Assembly (NCBI GenBank): GCA_003223595.1
Contig: QHVR01000288.1
Span: 1-7,217, forward strand
Origin: Acidobacteriota bacterium
GTDB taxonomy: Bacteria; Acidobacteriota; Terriglobia; Terriglobales; Acidobacteriaceae
Direction: 5' to 3'
DNA length: 7,217 nucleotides
Shown piece by piece: positions 1 to 4,755 of this stretch; within the stretch, counting starts at the first letter, position 1; each line of letters begins with the position of its first letter. A program made the translations under genes and the position numbers. Under the pieces are notes generated by a model. It had not been told where the DNA came from and ran no database searches. It saw only the letters and a program-made list of their open reading frames with translations.

Positions 1-230
1 CCAGCCTAGTCACACTGAAAGACATGCACGTCGATGTGGAGACAAGAGGGGAATTCACGCGCGGTGAAACCGTCGCCAACCGCATGGGCTCAGATGAGAA
101 CAACGTGCTGCATGGGGATCATTACGAGATCGAAGGCGTGATTGACTTGAAGCCGAACGCGAGGGTTTGCCTGGCCTCGGATGCGGATCGCTTTTTAAAG
201 TTGTTTGTCGGCCGCATCAAAGGAAAATGA
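1..230 (+). CDS. Nucleoside hydrolase, C-terminal fragment (5' end outside window)
   Basis: The frame is open from the left edge (first whole codon at 3) to a TGA at 228-230, giving the last 75 residues of a protein that starts outside the window. The segment HVDVETRGEFTRGETVANR followed by about 30 residues and ending ...ADRFLKLFVGRIKGK matches the usual end of the inosine/uridine-preferring nucleoside hydrolase family: a beta strand 'V-x-V-E-T-x-G-x-x-T-x-G-x-T-V', then a final helix of the 'D-A-x-R-F-x-x-L-F' type. Such enzymes cleave the N-glycosidic bond of nucleosides to give ribose and a free base. The active-site loops are not in the window, so substrate and location (cytoplasm or periplasm) cannot be judged. 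The ribokinase, the sugar permease and a second hydrolase nearby support a role in ribose salvage. An internal ATG at 24 is not the start, because the family pattern continues upstream of it. Confidence 0.82.
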   Translation, partial: SLVTLKDMHVDVETRGEFTRGETVANRMGSDENNVLHGDHYEIEGVIDLKPNARVCLASDADRFLKLFVGRIKGK

Positions 231-247
231 GCCGTCGGCCGTCTAGT

Positions 248-275
248 GTAGAGACGTAGCTAGCTACGTCTTTAC
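248..275. repeat. Palindromic hairpin between convergent genes
   Basis: Positions 252-271 (AGACGTAGCTAGCTACGTCT) are a perfect 20-bp palindrome. The pairing extends outwards by one G-T and three Watson-Crick pairs to 248 and 275, giving a stem of about 12 bp around a 4-nt loop. It lies between the stop codons of two convergent genes (230 and 301). Only a TTT follows it on the plus strand and no T run on the minus strand, so it is a weak candidate for a bidirectional terminator. Its form also fits a dispersed intergenic palindromic repeat of the 'GAGACGTAGC/GCTACGTCTC' kind. Which one it is cannot be decided from a single copy. Confidence 0.6.
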
Positions 276-300
276 GATTCGGTTGCTCGTGGTTGTGGAT

Positions 301-1278
301 TCAGCCATTGGCCCGCGCAACCAGCAGAATGGCCAGCCCGTAGAACACAAACATAAGCGCCAGGTAAATTTTGGCGCGAGATCCCGAGCCAGCAAATTCT
401 TTCCACGCCAACACGCCCCACAGAGCGGCGACCATCGGCGCCGACTGGCCGATTGCGTACGAGATTGCCTGTCCCGTGAGTTTCCCCGCTGTGAGGCTGA
501 GGACCGTGCCCGCGCCCCAGATTACGCCGCCCAGAAGTCCCAACAGATGTCCGGAAGCGGAGCCGCGGAAAAAGCCGCCCAGTCCCACAGGCTCCCCCAC
601 CAGCGGATGCTTCATGAAGTACAGATTCCAGATAAAACAGGAAAGCAAAGCGCCGAGAGTGAGAAACACTGCCGCGCTGTAGGGACTAAGTGAGTTGCCG
701 CGTGTCATCGCGTAAGTCATGAATGGATTCCACAAGCCCATGAGAACGCCCGACACGACGCAGGTGATCAGACTTTTTCTGGAAAAATTGCGGCTCGTAC
801 TCGGAAGGCTGCCGTAAGCTTTTCCGTCGAGAATGACCGCGACCAGCGCACAGACCACGCCAATACCCAAAAAAAGCGGATTGCCTTTCTGTTCGAGCGA
901 GTAGCTCAAGAGCACGCCTACGACAAGAGCAATTCCGATGGAAACCGGGAAGGCAATCGCAAGGCCCGCCATATCGATCGCGGCGACTAGAAGGAGGTTG
1001 GCAAGGTTGAAGATGGCGCCGCCAATCAGAGTCGAGACGATGTTCGACTTATCCGCAGATTGTATGTTGTTTACAAAGCTGGAAGAGTCGTGGCCGCTGC
1101 TCCCCATGGTCAAAGCAAGAATGAGCGAGATCAGAAAAATACCAATCGCATAATCCCAGTAGAAAAGTTCAAACCGGTAATTCTTCACGCCTTTGAAGGT
1201 GTTGGCCCAGGATCCCCAACAGACTGCGGCGGTAATCATCATGATCAGGGCAATGCCGAACGTATCCGGTGTGAACAT
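301..1278 (-). CDS. GRP/DMT-superfamily sugar permease, probable ribose importer
   Basis: This is a 325-residue integral membrane protein of the inner membrane with about ten hydrophobic segments, roughly at residues 8-24, 42-60, 80-101, 104-126, 134-151, 168-188, 199-221, 243-263, 270-292 and 302-321. The signature WGSWANT (21-27) at the end of the first helix, RFELFYWDYAIG (35-46) before the second, and PMVAALWGVLAWKEF (281-295) near the end are typical of bacterial GRP-type sugar transporters, relatives of the glucose/ribose uptake and RhaT-like families in the drug/metabolite superfamily. The length is normal for the family. The ATG at 1278 is preceded by GGAG (1284-1287) with a 5-nt gap, which supports this start. 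It is transcribed divergently from the ribokinase. Ribose as substrate is inferred from that neighbour and from the nucleoside hydrolases. Another pentose or a nucleoside is possible, because distant relatives carry ureides or rhamnose. Confidence 0.82.
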   Translation of the reverse strand: MFTPDTFGIALIMMITAAVCWGSWANTFKGVKNYRFELFYWDYAIGIFLISLILALTMGSSGHDSSSFVNNIQSADKSNIVSTLIGGAIFNLANLLLVAAIDMAGLAIAFPVSIGIALVVGVLLSYSLEQKGNPLFLGIGVVCALVAVILDGKAYGSLPSTSRNFSRKSLITCVVSGVLMGLWNPFMTYAMTRGNSLSPYSAAVFLTLGALLSCFIWNLYFMKHPLVGEPVGLGGFFRGSASGHLLGLLGGVIWGAGTVLSLTAGKLTGQAISYAIGQSAPMVAALWGVLAWKEFAGSGSRAKIYLALMFVFYGLAILLVARANG

Positions 1279-1302
1279 GCGGTCTCCGTTGGAAAACGTG
1301 TA

Positions 1303-1331
1303 ACTCTACACTGCTTTGCAGTGGCCTACAA
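1303..1331 (-). promoter_or_regulatory. Candidate permease promoter with inverted repeat in spacer
   Basis: On the minus strand TTGTAG (1326-1331) and TAGAGT (1303-1308) are separated by exactly 17 bp, a sigma70-like arrangement with 3/6 and 4/6 matches. Transcription would start near 1296 and give a leader of about 17 nt carrying the GGAG ribosome-binding site. The spacer holds the inverted repeat CACTGC-TTT-GCAGTG (1309-1323). A protein bound there would cover the promoter core, so it could be an operator. The -35 element is weak, which leaves the promoter call moderate. Confidence 0.42.
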
Positions 1332-1468
1332 GCGACATCACTCGGCCGTCCTCGCGTGCGTGTCGCGGATACTTCTCATCGGTGCGGAGATGTCGTCCGA
1401 TGACGCGGTCGCGTTCGTCAAGCACGTCCTACTTCCAAACTTTAGCGGACCGAACTGCAGCAGAATGA

Positions 1469-1516
1469 GACACGCCGGCGCGGCTGGAAGTACGGTTGAC
1501 ACGCTGTAACACGCCG
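1469..1516 (+). repeat. Three direct repeats RACACGCYG at the ribokinase promoter
   Basis: GACACGCCG (1469-1477), GACACGCTG (1498-1506) and AACACGCCG (1508-1516) share the pattern RACACGCYG. The second overlaps the -35 element and the third lies in the spacer of the ribokinase promoter. The last two start 10 bp apart, one helical turn, and the first lies 29 bp further upstream. An inverted GACACGC core also occurs at 1358-1364. The spacing suggests half-sites for a DNA-binding regulator, but no regulator gene is in the window and the motif matches no operator I recognise. Confidence 0.4.
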
Positions 1517-1524
1517 AATAGACT
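1496..1524 (+). promoter_or_regulatory. Sigma70-like promoter of the ribokinase gene
   Basis: A consensus -35 hexamer TTGACA (1496-1501) is followed after 17 bp by TAGACT (1519-1524), a 4/6 match to the -10 consensus. Transcription would start near 1531 and leave a short leader of about 24 nt. That leader contains the AAGGAG ribosome-binding site (1537-1542) ahead of the ATG at 1555. Spacing and position fit a vegetative promoter well. Confidence 0.62.
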
Positions 1525-1530
1525 CGCCCT

Positions 1531-1543
1531 TCTCCGAAGGAGA
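1531..1543 (+). promoter_or_regulatory. Ribosome-binding site of ribokinase inside a small hairpin
   Basis: AAGGAG (1537-1542) lies 12 nt before the ATG at 1555, slightly longer than the usual spacing. TCTCC (1531-1535) can pair with GGAGA (1539-1543) across a 3-nt loop, which would mask the Shine-Dalgarno bases. The stem has only 5 bp, so any effect would be mild. Confidence 0.45.
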
Positions 1544-1554
1544 CTCATAGCTCT

Positions 1555-2484
1555 ATGGCGAAACGTCCTCGCATCGCGGTAGTCGGCAGCGCAAACATTG
1601 ATCTGACGACGTTTGCGGAGCGCTTTCCCAAGCCCGGAGAAACCATCTTCGGTCAGAGTTTCAATCTCGGTTTCGGGGGAAAGGGGGCCAATCAGGCAGT
1701 AGCCGCTCGCCTGTGTGGCGCCGACGTATTTATGGTGGCCCGCGTGGGCAGCGATTTATTCGGCCCCGCCACGATCGAAAACTTCCGCAAGCAGGGCATT
1801 GACGCGACCCATGTAAAGCAAGTTCAGGGAGTATCCAGCGGGGTGGCGCCGATTTTTGTGGAGCCCAGCGGGCAAAATCGGATTCTTGTAGTCAAAGGCG
1901 CCAACGACGCGATCAAGCCCGCAGATGTCGATGCCGCCGCAGACATGCTCAAATCGGTGGATTGCATCGTGTTGCAGTTCGAAATTCCCGTTGAGACGGT
2001 GTATTACACAATTGCATTTGCCCGAAAGCATGGGATCCGTTGCATTCTCAATCCCGCGCCTGCGCAAGCCGTCGAGATGGCAGCGCTCCAAGAACTCGAC
2101 TACTTCGTTCCCAACGAACATGAAGCGGAGACGATTACGGGCGCTCCGGTGAAAACCGTCGATGACGCCAAAAACTGTGCGGCAAAATTACTGGCGGGCG
2201 GCGTCCGCCGCGTGATCATAACGCTGGGGGCGAATGGAGCGCTTCTTGCCGGCCACGAAGGAAGTGAGCACGTCGTTGCGTTCTCGGTGAATTGCATTGA
2301 CAGCACCGGCGCCGGCGACGCATTCATCGGCAGCTTCGCTGTTTTCCTGGGCGAAGGCATCCCGGAAAAGGAAGCTGTTCGCCGCGCCAACCTGTACGCT
2401 GCACTGTCAACGACGGGGATTGGTACCCAGAAATCCTTCTATGATCGGGCGCGCTTCGATGCGGAGTGGGCAAAACGTGGCTAG
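1555..2484 (+). CDS. rbsK: Ribokinase (PfkB family)
   Basis: The 309-residue product phosphorylates D-ribose with ATP to ribose-5-phosphate in the cytoplasm, feeding the pentose phosphate pathway and nucleotide synthesis. Its length is that of known ribokinases. Visible motifs in order are GSANIDL (11-17) with the sugar-binding N-x-D, the PfkB signature GFGGKGANQA (39-48), NPAPA (166-170), PNEHEAE (186-192), TLGANGAL (223-230) and DSTGAGDAF (249-257). The last forms the anion hole and ends with the catalytic base Asp255, at the same number as in the E. coli enzyme. The monovalent-cation loop near 286-294 (TTGIGTQKS) keeps the G-x-Q-x-S pattern. The ATG is supported by AAGGAG upstream and by the family's usual N-terminus. 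The gene has its own promoter and is divergent from the permease. A related sugar kinase is possible, but the motif set favours ribokinase strongly. Confidence 0.93.
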   Translation: MAKRPRIAVVGSANIDLTTFAERFPKPGETIFGQSFNLGFGGKGANQAVAARLCGADVFMVARVGSDLFGPATIENFRKQGIDATHVKQVQGVSSGVAPIFVEPSGQNRILVVKGANDAIKPADVDAAADMLKSVDCIVLQFEIPVETVYYTIAFARKHGIRCILNPAPAQAVEMAALQELDYFVPNEHEAETITGAPVKTVDDAKNCAAKLLAGGVRRVIITLGANGALLAGHEGSEHVVAFSVNCIDSTGAGDAFIGSFAVFLGEGIPEKEAVRRANLYAALSTTGIGTQKSFYDRARFDAEWAKRG

Positions 2485-2658
2485 CTCTTCCTCTCCCACG
2501 AGTTGCGCTCGCGTTTCCATCAGCGCTGCTCGTCATCCGAACGCCAGAATTCGTGGCACTCCGTCCGCTCAGTCAGCCCAATTTATTTTTCTTCATTTTT
2601 CTTGATCTGTAGGGCTCAAAAAATCACTGCTTCATTCCTCGTACACGACAGAAAATTC
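2485..2658. other. Intergenic spacer after ribokinase, no gene seen
   Basis: I see no plausible coding frame or RNA gene here. The stretch 2581-2605 is rich in T and contains a near-perfect tandem 10-mer, TTTTTCTTCA (2586-2595) followed by TTTTTCTTGA (2596-2605). No GC-rich stem precedes it, so it is not a convincing intrinsic terminator for the ribokinase. It lies more than 50 bp upstream of the next promoter, too far to be a normal UP element. Confidence 0.5.
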
Positions 2659-2688
2659 TTGACTTAGGTCCAATCGCCAATTTATAAG
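2659..2688 (+). promoter_or_regulatory. Sigma70-like promoter of the TonB-dependent receptor gene
   Basis: TTGACT (2659-2664, 5/6) and TATAAG (2683-2688, 5/6) are separated by 18 bp. The overlapping TTATAA at 2682-2687 gives a 17-bp spacer. The expected start near 2695 leaves a leader of about 80 nt before the ATG at 2775. This is the best-scoring promoter in the window by eye and indicates that the receptor is transcribed independently of the ribokinase. Confidence 0.62.
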
Positions 2689-2694
2689 GCCAGT

Positions 2695-2774
2695 CTGCGG
2701 TCGAGTAGACCTCCGCCTTGGGGAAGGGGAGAGTCCTTCTGCTTTTGGGGCAGACCGCCGAAAGGGGTTCATGC
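2695..2774 (+). promoter_or_regulatory. Receptor 5' leader with small hairpins and ribosome-binding site
   Basis: The leader can form GAAGG-N7-CCTTC (2723-2739) and TCTGC-N7-GCAGA (2738-2754), next to each other and sharing two bases. AGGGG (2763-2767) then acts as ribosome-binding site 7 nt before the ATG at 2775. The same site would be only 3 nt from the earlier ATG at 2771, so it favours 2775, which is also the start that yields a signal peptide. No known riboswitch is convincingly present. Confidence 0.4.
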
Positions 2775-4186
2775 ATGTCGAGCAAGAGGACAACCCTCGC
2801 GGTGTATTGTTGTGCGCTGGTGAGCCTGTTGAGCCCGCTTCTGTATGGGCAAGCAACCGGAAGTTTGCTGGCGCCGTCATTTCTGGCGCCAATGTGAGGA
2901 TCACCTCCGAGGGCACTGGCCTCACGCGCGAAACCAAGACCGATGACTCCGGACACTACCTCATTCCTCTGCTCCCGGTTTCTTTTTACAGCATCCAGGT
3001 GCAAGCCCCAGGTTTCGGCTCGGTGGAACAGAAGCAGATCCGCCTGCAAGTCGATGAGCAGCGCGAGCTCAATTTCAACCTCAAGCCCGCTGCAGTCAGT
3101 ACCAGTGTGGAAGTGAATGCAACGGAAGTCGCTGTCGAGACCTCGAACCCCAGTTTAGGACAGGTCATTACTTCGGAACAGGTTGCGGAACTCCCATTGA
3201 ATGGACGCAACTTCGTGCAGCTGGCAACGCTCACGCCGGGTACGACGCAATCCACGAATCCAAATAGTTTCTTTACCAGCTCTGCTAGCAGTGAGGCCGC
3301 GACTCGGGGCGCATTCTCACTTTCCGTCGGTGGTTCCCGCGAACAGAGCACCGACTGGCTGCTGGACGGCAACGATAACAATCAGCTGGATGAGGGCGGG
3401 ATCGCAATCTTTTCGGACATCGATGCCATCCAGGAATTCAAGGTCTTGACCTATAACTACTCGGCCGAATACGGCGAGCGCGCCGGGCCAACGGTTCTGG
3501 TCACGACCAAGTCCGGGAGCAACCAGTTTCATGGTTCATTGTTCGAATTCTTTCGGAATACCAAGCTGGACGCGCGCAGCTATTTCGCAACCTCAACGGA
3601 AAAATTCAATCTGAACCAATTTGGTGGTTCTTTTGGTGGCCCGATCAAGAAGGACAAGACGTTCTTCTTTGTGGATTACCAGGCCAAGATGCAGCGGCGC
3701 GGGGTGCCGTTCACGGGATTTGTCCCAACGACCAGGATGACGACTGCGGATGCGAATGGGAATTACGATTTCAGCGGTGCGCCGACCGTGCTGAATGGAA
3801 CTCAACTGATCAATCCCTTCACCCCGCCACAAGATCTCAATGGGGACACCGTACCGGATCCGGTCCCCTTCCAGTGCATTGTGACTGGAATGCCGGAAAC
3901 GCCCGTGGCTGGAAGCCAGCCATTCGTGCAAGGCGTCACTCATGCGTGCCCCATCGTTCCTGGGAGTGTGATCAATCCGGTTGGCTTAAAAGTGCTGCAA
4001 CTCTATCCCACACCGAACGCCATAACCTTTCCAGCAAAGATTCCATTTTCGGCCGCTTCAGCTACGATCAGGCAACGAATTTTGTTCCGGGTGGCTCGCC
4101 TTCATGGACGGAGCAAAACGCCTTCGGCAGCAACCAGTACATTGATAACCACGGGCGCAACGCCGCCATTTCCGAAACTCACGTAA
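2771..4186 (+). CDS. Receptor segment B: CarboxypepD_reg and plug domains
   Basis: The open frame starts at 2771, but only about 2870-4018 (some 383 residues) is receptor sequence. The first 33 codons are segment A read out of frame, and the codons after YPTPN are segment C out of frame. From GAVISGANVRI to QEQ-like VDEQRELNFNLKP it is a carboxypeptidase-regulatory-like beta sandwich. Next come SVEVNATE, a possible TonB-box region, and the plug motif LPLNGRNFVQLATLTPG. These are followed by SVGGSREQSTDWLLDGNDNN, then EYGERAGPTVLVTTKSGSN and FHGSLFEFFRN, then FGGSFGGPIKKDKTFFFVDY, all landmarks of Oar-like receptors in the usual order. It ends at GLKVLQLYPTPN, which normally precedes about 25 more residues before the H-N-x-S-x-K-D element. 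Confidence 0.85.
   Translation: MHVEQEDNPRGVLLCAGEPVEPASVWASNRKFAGAVISGANVRITSEGTGLTRETKTDDSGHYLIPLLPVSFYSIQVQAPGFGSVEQKQIRLQVDEQRELNFNLKPAAVSTSVEVNATEVAVETSNPSLGQVITSEQVAELPLNGRNFVQLATLTPGTTQSTNPNSFFTSSASSEAATRGAFSLSVGGSREQSTDWLLDGNDNNQLDEGGIAIFSDIDAIQEFKVLTYNYSAEYGERAGPTVLVTTKSGSNQFHGSLFEFFRNTKLDARSYFATSTEKFNLNQFGGSFGGPIKKDKTFFFVDYQAKMQRRGVPFTGFVPTTRMTTADANGNYDFSGAPTVLNGTQLINPFTPPQDLNGDTVPDPVPFQCIVTGMPETPVAGSQPFVQGVTHACPIVPGSVINPVGLKVLQLYPTPNAITFPAKIPFSAASATIRQRILFRVARLHGRSKTPSAATSTLITTGATPPFPKLT
2775..2897 (+). CDS. Receptor segment A: signal peptide and start of mature protein
   Basis: This 40-codon frame begins at the ATG best placed for the ribosome-binding site. It encodes MSSKRTTLAVYCCALVSLLS followed by PLLYGQATGSL: a positively charged N-terminus, a hydrophobic core at residues 8-23 and a probable cleavage site at YG/QATG. 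QATGSL is the usual mature start of Oar-like receptors, which normally continues SGTVTDPSGA. Here the frame departs after GSL and stops at 2895-2897. The remaining residues LAPSFLAPM are out-of-frame read-through and not family sequence. Confidence 0.72.
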   Translation: MSSKRTTLAVYCCALVSLLSPLLYGQATGSLLAPSFLAPM

Positions 4187-4755
4187 TCTCCCCGACCACG
4201 ATCAACCAGGTGACGGTTGGCTACAACCGCATCTTCAATCACATCCTTTCGTTCGGGACCGGCAGTTGTTTGGCTGCCAAAATCGGAATTCCCGGTGCGG
4301 ACCTGGGCTCGAAGTGCGATCCCATCACCGGATATCCAGCGAGCTTGAACCAGTCAAAGAAGGACTGCATCAGTTGCGGGATGACCTCGTTCCTGATGTC
4401 CAACTATTTCTCAATTGGTGACCGAGGCTATGCGCCTTACCAGGGGGGAACAAACGTCTACTCGATATCTGACACGCTGGATCTGATTCGCGGCAAACAT
4501 AATATCCGCTTCGGAGGCACCTTCCGGGCTAACCAAATGAACGTGAGAAACAACGCGTTTCAGGACGGGTTCGTCGTGGAGAACGCGGGGCTGACGGGGG
4601 ATGACGCTGCCGACGTGCTGCTAGGCGGCACGGGCATCTTCGCGGCTCATGATCAGACGTTCCTTGGTGGCACCACAGGACGCCGCTGGAAGTTGTTCCG
4701 TCCCTTTGTGCAGGACGACTGGCGGGTAACCAATAGACGATCAACCTGGGTGTAG
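4021..4755 (+). CDS. Receptor segment C: early barrel
   Basis: The frame can be read back to 3874, but family sequence begins at 4021 with HNLSSKDSIFGRFSYDQ. It continues through the barrel strands with ETHVISPTTINQVTVGYNR, then SISDTLDLIRGKHNIRFGG and RPFVQDDWRVTN. All are recognisable Oar-like barrel elements and give about 238 residues. After N at 4732-4734 the frame runs into RRSTWV and a TAG at 4753-4755, whereas the family continues with L-T-I-N-L-G, found in the next frame. It contains paired cysteines (GSCLAAKIG, GSKCDP, KDCISCGM) in a barrel loop. Disulfides in extracellular loops are possible. Confidence 0.8.
   Translation, partial: HNLSSKDSIFGRFSYDQATNFVPGGSPSWTEQNAFGSNQYIDNHGRNAAISETHVISPTTINQVTVGYNRIFNHILSFGTGSCLAAKIGIPGADLGSKCDPITGYPASLNQSKKDCISCGMTSFLMSNYFSIGDRGYAPYQGGTNVYSISDTLDLIRGKHNIRFGGTFRANQMNVRNNAFQDGFVVENAGLTGDDAADVLLGGTGIFAAHDQTFLGGTTGRRWKLFRPFVQDDWRVTNRRSTWV

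Noticed and set aside
283..693. Plus-strand open frame of 136 codons
   Set aside because: It is antisense to the permease, whose membrane segments and motifs are unambiguous, and its translation looks like low-complexity polar sequence.
1060..1509. Plus-strand open frame of 149 codons across the divergent region
   Set aside because: It overlaps the permease start and both promoters, has no recognisable motif or ribosome-binding site, and ends within the ribokinase promoter.
2586..2605. T-rich tandem 10-mer as ribokinase terminator
   Set aside because: No GC-rich inverted repeat precedes the T runs, and it lies about 100 nt after the stop codon.
2726..2767. Partial resemblance of the receptor leader (GGAGAG ... 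hairpin ... GCCGAAAGGGG) to a glycine riboswitch aptamer
   Set aside because: The later conserved CTCTCAGG element is missing, the CCGAA segment has an extra base, the start codon follows at once, and the gene has no link to glycine.
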